DNA of 64,000 nt from Euglena gracilis (taxonomy: Eukaryota > Euglenida > Euglenophyceae > Euglenales). The notes under the pieces are model-generated. The model was not told where the DNA came from, made no database searches, and was given only the letters and a program-made list of their open reading frames with translations. The stretch covers positions 21,169,295 to 21,233,294 of the forward strand of contig CP154956.1 of NCBI GenBank assembly GCA_039621445.1. Reading direction: 5' to 3'. Made by a program: the position numbers and the translations under genes. Of the stretch, positions 48,441 through 60,535 are shown one piece after another. Position 1 is the first letter of the stretch, and every line of letters begins with the position of its first letter.

Positions 48441-50397
48441 AAAATGAGCGTTTTTCGACCCCCCCCCCCCAGCGCCCCGTTTTGGGCCACCAACCCATTC
48501 ACTTTGGGTTATTTTCAGGTCAAAGAAGTCGAAAAAAATCGAAAACATTTTTTTCGCTTGAAACGCTGTTTTTTTGGCTCCCCAGACCCGGAAAAGGCGT
48601 AAAATGAGTGTCCCCCCCTCCGTGTCCCCCCCCCCGCGCCCTGTTTCGGGCACAAAACCTTTGCATTTCAGTCAACAGAGCTCCATGGAGTGGGCCGGTT
48701 TATATGGGGGTGTCAATGAAGGGGTGGGTGAGCGCTTATCATGAGCTCAGCACTATTCAAAACCTGGTCCGGACCCCCCCCCCCTAGATGTTGGGAGGGG
48801 GGTGTCCGGACCCCCCACCCCTCCTCCTTGACAGGTGCCAAAAATAGCAGAAAATTTTCTTCCGGTGCACAGCACCGGAAAATGAACAAAAAACGCCCCT
48901 TTTGTTGACTTTTGGACATATTGCCCATTTTTTTGATGTGTTGGTGTTTCCCCCCAAAAAATGTTCAAAAAATTTCAACAGATGAGCATTTTTGGATCGA
49001 TTTTCAAAGAAAAGTCAGGGATTTTTGACCGATTTTGACCCGATTTCTGGCCCTTTGCCCGTCCATGAAATCGAAAAATTTTCGCCCCCCCCCCCCCTCA
49101 GTTTCGAGGTATGAGGGGGGGGCCGACCCCCCCCCCCCCCCAAGGCTTCCCATCCATCTCTGCCCCCCCCCCCCCCCGGCTCTTTGGCCCAGGCCACGTT
49201 GGCCCCTATATGCTGGGGGGCCAACCTCGGGGGCCAACGAGCCTCCAAACCGAAATCAGTCAAAAAAAGAGGGTCCATGTTGTCCCCCCAATGGGCCGGG
49301 GTGGCAACTTTTGGGGGGAGGGGCACGTTGGTCCCAACAGCCCGGGGATGGGGGGGGGCAATGAGCTGAGCTGGGGGGGATAGGTGTAGCAATTGTCGAC
49401 CTTTTCGCACAGATATACTGGAATGAATCGGTGCATACATCGACGCAGAGATATCCCAGGAATAGGGTTTCTCCTCCACAAAAAGCAGAAAACAAATGGG
49501 ACACAATGGACCAGCCTTCTTTTCACCAACCTCAGGGGTGTTGCCCATAGCAGGCACCTCCCCCCCCCCCGGGTCGGCTTTGGACCCGACCCGAGTGCCT
49601 GCCGACCCAACCAAATTTCCTTTGAAAATGACCATTTTCAGGCCCCCCGCTCCATAGCACTACCCACCCTAAACCCCCCCCCCCCGGGGGGATCGAAAGT
49701 TCCCCCCCCCCCACAGCACACCCCTCCCTGGGGGGTACGCACTTCCTGAAAAGGCTGAAAGAAGCCTGCAATGGACCATGACAGGGCGAAAAAAAACTGG
49801 TATGGTCACAAAGGTCAATTTTTACACATGGACCTCAGAACCACATTATTATATAAAGACACATTTCCAGCCTTCCCAAGAATTTCTACCCGTGATCATC
49901 TGCCTCAGTTGTTATAAAAAAATGAAACAATCAATCAGTCAATGCTTGCAACGTACACCCCCGATATGTTGACCCAAGGAACCAAAGAAACTGTGTGGCA
50001 GTGGCTGGCCCAGTAGCACCCTGGCAGCTTTCTGGGCTGGCCCCAAACTTCCCAGGACCCCGTTTCCCCCTTTTGCTTGAAGTGTTCACCATTCACCTTT
50101 TTGTGTTCGTTTTGTCTGGCCTGCAACCCCACGCCTCCAGCCAAGTCAAAGTGTTGCATTTTCCTGCTTCCTTTGCTTCCTTGGCAGCAACCTCTTTGTG
50201 ACTTTCCCGCCCGTCGCCATACAAAATCGGGCCAAGCGAGCCTGGAGGGCATTTTGGATCCCTGGATGGGGAAAGACTTAAACCCCCCTGAGTAGTAGAG
50301 TGAGTCCTCTGCAAGAGCAGGGTCCAGATGGAAGATCACCCCCCCCCCCGGCGGAACAAGCGTCCACTCCAAGAGCCCCCCTTTAAAGGGAAAATCA

Positions 50398-50601
50398 ATG
50401 GCGATCCTGCTGTTTCTCGCGAGACAATCAGGCATCCTTCAACGCCAGGTGGCCAGGTGGCACAAGGAAATAAGAGCTGTTGCTTTGTGTCTGGGGCTGG
50501 ACGAGGCTGCTTCAAAGGGACATGTGAAAAACCTGGCGTCCAACTTCAATGATGATGGACACTTCTTTGGTGACCTGAATTTGAACAACCTCGGCGGGTG
50601 A
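50398..50601 (+). CDS. Candidate terminal exon or short ORF, 67 codons
   Basis: The frame runs from ATG at 50398 to TGA at 50601. An acceptor CAACGCCAG at 50448 would start it at VARWHKEIRAVALCLGLDEA, followed by SKGHVKNLASNFNDDGHFFG and DLNLNNLGG. Composition is balanced and protein-like, but GC3 is only moderate and no partner exon is visible. Confidence 0.25.
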   Translation: MAILLFLARQSGILQRQVARWHKEIRAVALCLGLDEAASKGHVKNLASNFNDDGHFFGDLNLNNLGG

Positions 50602-51014
50602 CAATGAAGGCAATGCGAAATCGGCCGATTTTCGGAAAATGGTTCCCTATTGGTGGCCCCCTGCCGCCAGAGGTGGCGGTCCTCTACAAGAGCACCTGCT
50701 CCACTATTGGTGGTTTACAAAAGTGAAGGCCAAAGATATTGCGACCTGCGGCGGTGGGGTTCCTCCGTTGTCATAAGTCACATGCGACTGCCTTCGGGCG
50801 TGCGTCGCAGAACAACTGACACACAGTGTCGGAACAAACAATGATGACGTTGATGTTTGGGGGGGGGGGGTGTCTCCCCAATCAAATGCAACCCAAATTG
50901 CATGTAAGCTGGCCCTGCCGAATGGGCAAATTCAGGAATGGAATGACACATTTTTAGAAAGCAGACTTTTGCAAATCAGCTACATCCAGGTTTGACATAG
51001 AGGGCAGTCCGGAC

Positions 51015-51238
51015 CAGGTATTTTTTTTAAGGTTGGACCCCCCGGGGTGGGTGGCTTTCCCCGGGGGTCCCCCCCCCCCAAGGCCTTGTAATCCCCTGCT
51101 GGTGGCGGGTTTTGTTCAATTTTTTTGGCCCGTTTTTTTTTCCCGGCACGAACCATTAAAAAATTTTGACCTCGAATTCGGCACCAAAAAAGCGCTTTCC
51201 GGACCCCCCCACCTCCCCCAGTCTTAAGAATAACCCTG
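51015..51238. mobile_element. CAGG-type element, 224 bp
   Basis: Ends are CAGGTATTTTTTTTAAGG and CTTAAGAATAACCCTG. Flanks GTCCGGAC and GTCTGGTG match at only 5 of 8, so the copy is old or its border is slightly misplaced. Confidence 0.65.
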
Positions 51239-51704
51239 GTCTGGTGCCCCCCTCCCCCAGTTTGTGGGGACAAACGATATGGAATGCCAAGAATTCTGTC
51301 CTGATTTGCATTCTGGATGGCACGGTTCAGGATGGCGGTGCTCCGTTCCGTCAACCTGTCTCCCTCTGCTTCGGGACAGGCTCCTTTCCTTGTGGTGGCT
51401 CTTCGCAAATTGGCATTTATGGAACACCACAGCTATTGTTGAGAATGAGGGAAGCGTTGAGCTTTGGGGCTGAAAGTTCCTGATTACCAAAGTGGGAGGG
51501 CAGTTTTGGACCGGATGCCAAAAAACACCGAAAATAGACGACCAAATGAAAAAAGATGTGACTTTTTCTGGTGTTCTGTGGAAGGTCTGGTGCGCATCAC
51601 TGCCGCCTTTGATTCTGCATTTTGCATATGCATTTTGATTTGAAATGAGCAAATTTTTCCCCCTCCACCACCACCCTCCCACCCCACATCGAATTTGGTC
51701 CGGG

Positions 51705-51883
51705 CAAGTCTTCTTTTTAAATTAGAAGACCCCCCGGGGGGTCTGGGGCTGGACCCCCCCCCCTTGGCACGAAGCGCCAATTTTTGCCTTAGACGGCCTG
51801 ATTGTGATAGCCCCCAGGTGAAGGTACCACGCGGGGCTGGGTGGGCGGGGGGGGGGGGCTCCCGGGGTCTTAAACAGAAGCCT
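51705..51883. mobile_element. CAGG-type element, 179 bp
   Basis: Ends are CAAGTCTTCTTTTTAAA and CTTAAACAGAAGCCT. Flanks GGTCCGGG and GGTCTGGG match at 7 of 8. It lies less than 0.5 kb from the 51015 element. Confidence 0.75.
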
Positions 51884-52949
51884 GGTCTGGGCTGATGGGG
51901 TGGGGTGTTCATCTGGATCAGCCTCGGTCCTTGGTCAATTCCCCCCCCCCCCCCCCCCGGGCGCTTGGCCCCCCCCCGGGCGCTTGGCCCCCCTCCCCCT
52001 TACATGCAAACTTGGCCCCCCTAAAGTTGGCCTTTGGCCTTTTGCACATGGCCGCCAAATTTCTTAACATGCAAACTTGGCCCCCCTAAGGTTGGCCCCC
52101 CACCCTTACCTTCAATCATGGCCCGGGCCAAGCGCCCGGGGGGGGGGGAGGTATTTCCGTACTTTTTTTTTTGCGAGCGATGCCTTTTTCCCCCTTCAAA
52201 GGGTTTGCATTCCATGGCTGTATGGCTGTCCGGACGTGAAGCGCGGGGGAGGTTCATGCAAATGCAAAAGTGAAGTCTTGATTCTTGTCGACTGGGGGGC
52301 AACTGACCGGTTTTTCTCAGAATGATCCGTGTCCTTCGGGGAGTAATTTGTGGAGTACTCACAATGAGTCCGCCTGTGGTTCCCGGTGTCACTCCGCCTT
52401 GTAATTTGCTGACTCCCCCACCTCGAAAGTCGCTCCATTGCGGCGCGTGCTGCGCCACTCACCCGGCCCTGGCAGTGCACACAACAGAAATTCAAGAGGT
52501 TTCGTCATTTTTGGGTTCCTCCAAACACTTGCTCGCACAAGGATTTGAAGTCTGGTTGGGAAGGTCTACTGGATCCCCGGGGGGTCAAGAGGGTGGGGGT
52601 TTTGTTTTTCGAGGTGAATTTTGGAACCCCAAAATTGACCCCAAAAAGTCGGTCTCTTGACGCCCCCCCCCCCCCCCCTGGGAACCCCTCTCCCCCTCCC
52701 CCCGATCTTTAAAACTGACTTCAATTTGGGTGTCCACAGTCTCCTTATTTTGTTTGTTGTTTTTGCCGTACGCAAGCACCTTCAATGATGTAGTGCTGTG
52801 CAGGCATTTTTTTGGTCATCGTTCAACATTTTTAGGCAGAAGTGGTCGAATTGGCCCAAGAAGGGAAAAAGTTGACCAAAATGACCAGAATTGCCCTTCA
52901 TGGCCCAAAAAAGCCAATGATGCAAAAGCAAATGATTTGAAGGCCCGCA

Positions 52950-53025
52950 GAGCCACGCAGTGCACGCAGTGCCACGCGGTGTCACGCAGTGCCAGGCGGT
53001 GCCACGTGCCAGCACTGCGGGGTGG
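52950..53025. repeat. 10-bp minisatellite CCACGC(A/G)GTG
   Basis: About seven imperfect units. Confidence 0.8.
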
Positions 53026-53119
53026 GAATACTTAATGAATCCCCCCAAATCTAAAATATCAGGTTCCTTTTTCTATGAAACTCTGGGTACCCCGTTTCGC
53101 GCCATATGTGTGGCTATCT

Positions 53120-53290
53120 GTTCTTAAGTATCTTTGTGTGTGTGTGTGTCTATGTTGTGTGTTTTTTACGTTGTGTGTGCGTGTGTGTTTGTTGTGTGTG
53201 TTTGTTGTGTGTGTATGTGTGTGTTGTGTTGTATGTGTGTTGTGTGTGTGTGTGTGTGTGTGTGTAGTGTGTGTGCGCGCACATGCTTGT
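53120..53290. repeat. GT-rich degenerate microsatellite
   Basis: GTGTGTTTGTTGTGTG-type sequence ending in a pure GT run; a second GT run is at 53632-53668. Confidence 0.9.
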
Positions 53291-53628
53291 GAGCAGCCCT
53301 GCTCCAGCATTGGGGGGTTGGATAGCGACCTTTCCTAATGGTGAAGTCCATTTCAGAAGCTGCTGAGCCCGCCAGTGTCTTCATCAGTGGATACCATCCA
53401 CCCCCTCCTCGGCCGCCCCGCTGGATGGACTCTCTGCCCTCCAAACAGCCCCCCTGCAGTGCCCCTTTGCCCGCTGTCCGCGTCCACGTCCACATCCACC
53501 AGCATACGTGTTAGCCCAACGAGGTCGATAGGACACCGCCCCAGGGTACTAGAAGTCCTCTGACAGCAGGGGGGGGGCACCCCTCTATTGCCTGAGGTCT
53601 CCAAGTGCTAGGTTGCCGCCCAATCCAT

Positions 53629-53669
<41 letters not shown>

Positions 53670-53706
53670 GGGGTTTGGTCAGCTGGTTTGCTGCTCACGC
53701 GTGGGT

Positions 53707-54306
53707 CAGGTTTTTTTTTCAAACCTGGGGCCTGGGGTTTTCGAGGAAGAGGAGGAGCCCCGACCCTCAGGGTACAGGAGGAGATCCAGCCAGCCAGCAC
53801 CTTTTTTCCAGCCAAAAGCTAGGCAGCTGGCTTTCAGCAGACTCCCCTCCCCCCCGGGTCCGCTGAAATAAAGTTCAGGCCAGCCTGGCAAAGCTGGGCT
53901 GGACCAAAGAATCTGTGGTGATTTTGAAAAAGGGTCAAAAATGCAAAAAAAGTGCTTTTTAAAAGGATTTTTGGGTTTCCACCAAGCCCATCTGCCAGCT
54001 GGCTGCTGGCAGATGGGCACCAGGCCCAGCAGCCAGCTGGCCGGACCCAACTGCCATTAGGGGGCATCTTTCACCCTCCAAACTGTCGCTTTCTGGCCTT
54101 TTTTTTGATATCTGCATGTTTTTCACACCTGTGGGCACTAATCCGGCCGGCACATCGGAATAGCTGTCCTTGGGATCGCAATGCCCCCCCCCCCTAACCC
54201 CCCACCCCCGAGGGAGTGGTCCAGCCGGCACTTTTTTTTTCTTTCCACCAGCACCTTTTTCCATCCGGCCCATGGGATCCCCCCAGGGACCTTCAAAGAA
54301 CCCCTG
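53707..54306 (+). mobile_element. CAGG-type element or composite, boundaries uncertain
   Basis: It shares the CCAGCCAGCACC, GGTCCGCTGAAATAAAG and GGGCTGGACC blocks with the 4550 element and ends CTTCAAAGAACCCCTG. No clean target duplication is visible, and it contains a piece of another dispersed repeat (54075-54190). Confidence 0.5.
54075..54190. repeat. Dispersed repeat copy (CATGTTTTTCACACC type)
   Basis: Shares TGTTTTTCACACCTGTGGGC and the CGGAATAGCTGTCCT-like tail with 57915-58090 and, inverted, with 28895-29045. Confidence 0.6.
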
Positions 54307-55480
54307 CCTGAGACAGGTCTTTCTTCCTCTCCTCCCTGAAAACCATTAATACACATCTGCCACAATAGGCCCTTTTCTCAAGTGCCTGAAAAAAAATACA
54401 TTATCTTCTAAACTCCCCGGGAACGTGGATATTGATCGGCAAGAACACATCTAAATGGGGGGGGTGAACCAAGTCGGCCTCGAAAAAAAATGCACAAGAA
54501 TGCACAAGGAATGCCCATCCTTGGAAAAAATGTACAGAAATTGTTTAAGATCTGAGAGAAAAAGTGCAAAAATCAAGAAAATGCACTGGCACCATATTTA
54601 CAAAGATTGAACAAAATGTGCAAAAAAAATGCGAAATGCGCAGTTTTAGGAAAATTTGACAACAATTTGCAACAAGTGCGCCAACACACAGCAGAACCCC
54701 GACTGATTCTGAGGATGACATTTCCAGTCGTCCATGTTTTTTTTTTCTTTTCAGTTTTAACTTTTTTCCAGTTCAATGGGTGTGTGTGGGTGTGTGTTGT
54801 ATTGTGTGTTATGTTGTATTGTGTGTGTGCGCGCGCGTGCCTTGTATTTTATTCGCCCATGAATACAAACACATTTTCCCCCTTATTATACGTAAATTCT
54901 TGCATAAAAGTTTGGTTCTTTTAGCTAATAAGTTCTGTGCATTTGTTTGACTGGTTGATAATAGGGAATCTCGAGAATTACCACAACATCGGTATCAAAG
55001 GTTGCCTTGCAATGTGTAGTTTTGGTTATTTATTCGGATTTTTTTTGTCCAACCTGTCCTCCATTTTTCTCTCCATTGCACTCAAGGTCAAGGGGTTTTT
55101 TTCAGACATACCAAGGGGTCAAAGCGCACTCGTGCGGTGCTTGTTCTGCATCAGCAGTTGAAGTTTAATAATCGGCATACGTGGAGATCAAATCCGTTTA
55201 AAAAGCGCCAGGTGGTTTGGGATTGGGGATTCACCTGTGTGCTAACCTTTCCAACAGGGACACGACCCAATTTGGTTGTCATCTTTTGGAACCCAACATG
55301 ACCCCAAAGTGGGCCGCAGTGCCCTTCATCCCAAGTCACTGTGGGGGTGGGGGTACAGACTAAAAAAAAAACCCTTAAACGCCCTCAGCCTAGAGGTGGT
55401 CATTTCGCACAGGCATTGTTGGCACTGGCCCACCACCTGGCTCACCCCCTGCCCCATCCCCCTCTCCCTGCGCAGCCGTC

Positions 55481-55596
55481 ATGGCCGCCTACACGATGGA
55501 GGTCATCTGCCGCGCAGCCAACCAGAAGCTCATCAAGTCCTGTGAGCACAAGATCCACTACAGCAACAAGTACGACGACACCCACAATGAGTACAG
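55481..55596 (+). CDS. CKS1: CKS1 exon 1
   Basis: ATG at 55481 lies five bases after a CTCCCTGCGCAG acceptor, so a 5'UTR intron is likely. The exon ends GAGTACAG|GTACCT in phase 2, splitting the conserved Arg codon of EYRH. Confidence 0.9.
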
Positions 55597-58328
55597 GTAC
55601 CTTCCGTTCCGTCCACCATTCTCAGGACCCTGCTGGAGGATGTTCAAGCTTTGAGGTTCCAGGTTCGAAGTCCGTGTTTTCTTTTCAACCCTCTCCTGAG
55701 TAAATGTTCGCAATGTTTGAGGAGTCCCGACTTGGAAAGTCCTTCCAATTTAAACCCTGCCACATTTCAGGAAAAAAATCCAAATATTAATAAGACCATC
55801 CCAAATAAGACCCTCCCCTTGGGATTCTGGGAGAAATCCAGAAAATGGACCCCCTTAAAACTATGAAGGTGCCGAAGGGTAATTTTTTTTGATTTTGCAC
55901 ATTCTAAACTGGTATGTTTGAGTTTTTGGATGAACCTATTTTTGGATCCTGTATTCGACCCTTTCCCCCAAAAAGTTAAAAAGGGGATGCCCCAAAAAAT
56001 AATCCCCCTTTGGATGTTCAGCAACAGACCCAAAAAGTCGACCCAGGGGTTTTTTGGGGGTTTTTCCCACCAACCCTGCCCCAGGGCTGTGTGAGAACCC
56101 CCCCGAAACCCCATATGGGTGGTGGGTGGGGTCCTACCTCTTTGCCTTTCTTTCACCACTCCTAAAAACTGCCAATGCTCAACCTGAAAGTTTTGAGAAT
56201 TTTTTTTTGCGAAAAGCCAGACATTATCAAGGCCCATGGGGCCCCCCTCCCCATGCGGTGGCCGTTGGCCTTGATAATGTCTGTCTGGGCTCCAATTTTT
56301 CCCCACCAGGTCTTCCTGCACAGCCCTCCCCCTCCCCTCCGTTGGCCTGCACCAGTTGGGTCCAGCAGTCCGGCCGCCTGACTCCGGTGGGCAGCGCCGG
56401 CTCAATTGCCCGGCCCATCGTGCCCACGTCCCGCAGGCACGTCGTCCTGCCGAAGGAGCTCGCAAAGCTCATCCCGAAGGGGGCCCTGCTCAGCGAGACG
56501 GAGTGGCGCGGCCTGGGCGTGCAGCAGAGCCCCGGCGTGTCCCCCTCCCTCTGGGGGAGCCAAGGGGGGGGGTTGTGGTGTTGAGACGTTCTGAACCCAA
56601 ACAACAAACGGTGTGCGGACAACAAACGGGCATTTAAGGGTTTCTCGCCGAGCAGCTGAAGAACCCCAGCGTGACACATGTTTTCATGGACACCCACAGA
56701 ATGCAAAAAAGCCTGAAAAAATTTTGTTGTGAAAAGAAGTTTGCAGTGCCATGGGCATTGAGGGGCAAGGGACCCTCGATCCCGGGGGAGGGGGTCAGGC
56801 TTTGGGGCATGGATTCACATAACACCTGTGTGGCGCCAACCCCTGGGGGTGGGTTTTCGAGAATTGGTGGATGTGCTGTCCCCCGGCCCGGGGGGGGGGG
56901 GTGCACCATGGGTCAGATTTTGGCCCGGCCAAAGGCTGGGCCAAAGAGATTTTTCATGGGGTTTTGACCTATTTTGGCTGGCTTTTGGTGGGTGGGTGGT
57001 GGGTGGGTGGTTGGGTTTGGGCCCGGGAAAAGTGCCCCCCCCCCCAGGGGGTCACTACAGTACTGTACCCCCCTCCCCCCCTATGTCCAACGACCCCCCT
57101 ATGTCCAATGACCACCCCCCCCCCCCCGGTCAGAGGACACCTTTTCGGAGGTTTGACCAAATTTTTGGTCCCGACGTGAAGCGCTGGGACGAAAAATTTT
57201 GCACAAAAATTGGCCAAAAAATTGGCCAAAATGCCATTTTTGACACTTTTTGGACAAAAATTTGTCAAAATTGCCCAAAATTTTCGGCGCAAAGCGCCGG
57301 AACGGAAAGTTTGGGCATTTTTGGGCGGGTAGGGGCCCGGGTGCCCACCAACTTTCTTTTGACCCCATGTCCAACGACCACCCCCCCCCCCCCCCCCCCC
57401 CCCGGTCAGAGGACACCTTTTTGGTCACTACCCTATGTCCAACGACCACCCCCCCCCCCCCGGTCAGAGGACAGAGGTTACTGGTCATTGGGCACAGGGG
57501 GGGGGGGTAAGTGAATCTATGCTCTGGGGTGGTGCTGCAAAGCCAAAGGCGCTGGAGGCCGAAAATACTCATTTTTCATTCTGATGGTTTGGTGCTCCCG
57601 AGCTGGGACTGGAACATCCAGCTGGCGAAGCTGGTGCAGCTGGAAACCCGCACCAGGCTTCTGTTTAACGACCCATCCCAATGGTTTTCGAAGGTCTGCG
57701 GGGGCTTGCCGGGCCATTTCAGAGCAACTGCCATGCCCAGCCTCTTCCTCACGATCCGGAGAACCGTTTCAGCGGGTGGGTAGCTCGTCCCACCACACCT
57801 CGGCAACCATGCGTCTCGGGGTTTGGGGTGCCAGTGTGGCCGAGGTGGGCTGACAGCGGTCTTTTCCTGCGGCGCATCCAATGGCAGTCCCCCCCCCCTC
57901 GTCCCCCCGGGTATTGGCATTTGGGGCCGTCCACCCCTCCAAAACTGTCGACATCCGGATCGCGGATAGTTTTTTTAATATCCGCATGTTTTTCACTCCC
58001 GTTGGCACTCATCCAGCTGGCACGGCGGAATCCCTATCCTGGGAAGCGCAATGGGAACCCCCAATCGGGTTCCAGTTTTGGGGCCAACTCACCCCCCTCC
58101 TCAGGCTGGGAGCACTACATGGTCCACCGCCCCGAGCCGCACATCTTGCTGTTCCGCCGGCCGAAGGGGCAGGGGCCGTGCCTGTCGGCCATCACCGGCA
58201 GGTGTGGGCCCCACGGGGGAGGAGGAAGAGCACCCCACCGGGCCCTCCAGGGGCACTGGGGGGCCACCGTTGGGGTGCCTCTGCAAGGGGTGCAGCCTGA
58301 CCCGACCCAGGGCGTACTGCGGGCGTAG
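55481..58328 (+). CDS. CKS1: Cyclin-dependent kinase regulatory subunit CKS1
   Basis: Three exons (55481-55596, 56437-56534, 58105-58328) encode a CKS protein, the small adaptor that docks on CDK and binds phosphorylated substrates at cell-cycle transitions. The family core is intact: [11 protein letters not shown], then [54 protein letters not shown]. Residues equivalent to the anion-binding site (Lys in NKYDD, Arg in EYRH, Ser and Trp in LSETEW, Arg in LFRR) are present, as is the HxPEPH hinge. The N-terminus has about 20 extra residues ([17 protein letters not shown]) before the usual start. Reading exon 3 to its first stop gives 145 residues, longer than most CKS proteins; a GT donor after ACCGGCAG at 58201 suggests the real tail lies elsewhere. 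Intron 1 is GT-AG in phase 2; intron 2 best fits GC-AG. Confidence 0.93.
56437..56534 (+). CDS. CKS1: CKS1 exon 2
   Basis: Acceptor CACGTCCCGCAG. Encodes [15 protein letters not shown], then [16 protein letters not shown]. The 3' end is CCCCG|GCGTGTCC, a GC donor, since the frame to exon 3 needs one leftover base. Confidence 0.9.
57915..58090. repeat. Dispersed repeat copy in CKS1 intron 2
   Basis: Matches the inverse of 28895-29090, including GCATTTGGGGCCGTCCACCC, ATCCGCATGTTTTTCAC and the CCCCCAATCGGGTTCCAGTT end. It stops 15 bp before CKS1 exon 3. Confidence 0.7.
58105..58328 (+). CDS. CKS1: CKS1 exon 3
   Basis: Acceptor CCCCCCTCCTCAG. Encodes [20 protein letters not shown], then [13 protein letters not shown] and a Gly/Pro-rich read-through to TAG at 58326. 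The coding part probably ends at a GTGTGG donor at 58202, with a further exon not identified. Confidence 0.85.
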
Positions 58329-58832
58329 TGGGGCCAGGCAACAAAAGTTTAGATTGTGGGGTCCGTGCCGTACCATTATTCAAGGAGGTGTGTTGGACCT
58401 CACCGATGAGGGGGAGTGACTGGCTGTTTTTTTTTTTGCATTGGATGGCCGGTTTCTATTTGTTGCTCGGGGGGGGGGGTCGGCCAGAAATGGTTGCAAG
58501 TGCTGGTATCGAGGGCCTTTTAATGGCCACAGCTTATCCTTCTTTTGTGAACGAGAGAGGCAGTATGTTGCCAAAACAAAATGAATTTCCGCAAGGGTGG
58601 AAACCTCCCCCCTGGCAGGTTTGATCTTGGTAAATGCTTTTTGGCAGGCTGACAGAGACCTCAGGAAGAATGGGCATGAAAATCCTTGATTTGTTGCAAA
58701 ACGCCCCTTAATCCTTGAATGGGGTAAAGTGAACAGCTTGATCCACTTGGGCATCAGACGGATGAAGGGCTTCATGCGTCCTGGCTTAGAAAACCCCAAA
58801 ACGCCAAATGAGTCGAATAAATGTCAGTGCAG

Positions 58833-58991
58833 CTGAAAAAAAAAGAAACGGACCACTGGCGGGTTATGGCTGAAAAATTCCGCTGGTCCCACGCCCCTGG
58901 GGCCAACCTGGACCCCAAAGTGGCCCAGCAGAACGTCGACGCCGCCATGGCCGAACTCCAGATGTACATGCGCCAGGCCACCCTGTCGGAG
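58833..58991 (+). CDS. Exon of an unidentified helical protein
   Basis: A 53-codon phase-0 exon between ATGTCAGTGCAG and TCGGAG|GTGTGT. It encodes LKKKETDHWRVMAEKFRWSH, then a helix KVAQQNVDAAMAELQMYMRQ and ends ATLSE. GC3 is high. It could belong to a gene downstream of CKS1 or, less likely, be its tail: the intron phase (0) does not fit the phase at 58201. Confidence 0.5.
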
Positions 58992-59654
58992 GTGTGTCCC
59001 TGTGCCACGGGCTGTTTGCTGTGTGTCCTTCGGGGCCACTCTTACCCCCCCCCCCAACCGTCTTGACCCTTCCTGAAAAGGCTCACAGGTAGGTGACAGT
59101 TTCCCAAGGGATCGGTTGGGGAAAGGCCGGGGAGAGTTCAGCCAGACGCTTCCGCTGTGGCATATCTTTTCTGTGCAGGCATACACAGACAACAGTTGTT
59201 GCCTCTGTACCCGCTAACCTGTCGTCACAGGTCCCCTACCTGGTAGTAGTTGTACCCACTGATCGACGTCAAGGAAACTGTTTTTTTTTGAGAAATTGTC
59301 ATTTTCCAAGCTTAAAATTTTCTGGATATTTCAAGCATCATTAAAACATCATTTTCAAGCATTCTGGACACAAATGTGACACAAATATGTGAAAGAAGTG
59401 CATTTTTGGTTTTTTGGTTGGCCAGGGGTCAAAGACATGTTGTCTTTTTCCTCGGACCCGGACCCTGCTGAAACGTGTCTCCTGCCTCCGTCCTTGCTGA
59501 CTTGTCCTCTTGGGTACCTGTGTGCAACCTCTGTTTTGTTTGGAGGAATTTTCCCGGGGGTGGGAGATATGGACGGTGAAGCAACAAAAAGTTTGCTGAG
59601 AATTGTCGCTGGGGTGGAGGTGCGAGCAGGTGCATTCACAACCTGTCTACAGCC

Positions 59655-60316
59655 TGGCGGGAAGTTGCTGGCTTGAAAAAAGTTGCTGGCTGGCTGGACT
59701 CCCCTGGAGTGGGGTCCCATCCGGGTGTGGGCCCCCTCCTGGCTTTCAACAAAACCTGTGCTTTCAGCTTAAAAATAAAACCCTAGGGGAGGTGCAGGCT
59801 GGATATTTCACAGAGTGGAAAATTGCCCTGTGCCAGGATCACGTCAGCCTCTTCGGAACTTAGGTGTGCTGCAAGAAAGATTTTTTTGGACCAGTTCGGC
59901 AAATTCAGGTTGGGCAGAAAATAGAAAAAAAACTGGGAGAAAACCGAATTTCGGAACTGAAAAGGTTTTTTTTTGGCCCACAGTGCTGAAAATTTTGAAG
60001 AAAAACGGCGTCAAAAACGGCATTTCTTGTGGCTTCACCTCCGAAATTCGGTTCAAATAAATCCCAACCCAGCTGGATTTGGATTTTTTTGCTATTTTTG
60101 GTTCCAGCTGGGTCCAGGGCTAACCCCAAAACCCTGTGGCTCATGGGGGGTCCGACTCCTCCTCCACCCCTCCTCCGCCGACCACCGGCCACCCAGCTGC
60201 CAACTGGCTGCTGGGTTGGCAAACAGTTGGCAGGCCAGTTGGCAACTGGCTGCCAACTGGCAACAACTCCCCAGGAGAGTTGTTGGACCCTGGGGAAGTC
60301 CTTAAGGAAACCCCTG
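59655..60316. mobile_element. Fragments of two CAGG-type elements
   Basis: The first fragment (to about 59756) is an inverted short copy with GTTGCTGGCTGG blocks ending CAACAAAACCTG. The second carries CAAATAAATCCCAACCCAGC and GTTCCAGCTGGGTCCAGGG and ends CTTAAGGAAACCCCTG. Borders are unclear. Confidence 0.45.
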
Positions 60317-60354
60317 CCCCCCCCCCCAGGATTGTTGCATTTGGCACAAATTGT

Positions 60355-60535
60355 CCGAATCGCCCCGACAGCCTCCCCGGCCGTATCGGCGGCGGCACAG
60401 GATGCCCACGGGGGCCGATGGCAGTCCCCCCCCCCCCCCGGCGGGCCTCCCCATCCCTCTCGGCCTTGTCCCCGTCAGAGAACCCACTGACCGGCCGCCG
60501 ACTGCCGCCCGCGGCCCGCCAGGGGAGCTCTGACC
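60355..60535 (+). CDS. GC-rich open patch, possible exon
   Basis: All + frames are open for part of this CG-rich patch. One reads VPVREPTDRPPTAARGPPGE before TGA. No frame clearly wins on third-position bias, and C-runs interrupt it. Recorded as a possible exon only. Confidence 0.2.

Noticed and set aside
51224-51485. Open frames next to the 51015 element
   Set aside because: All three + frames are partly open and protein-like; none has splice or GC3 support.
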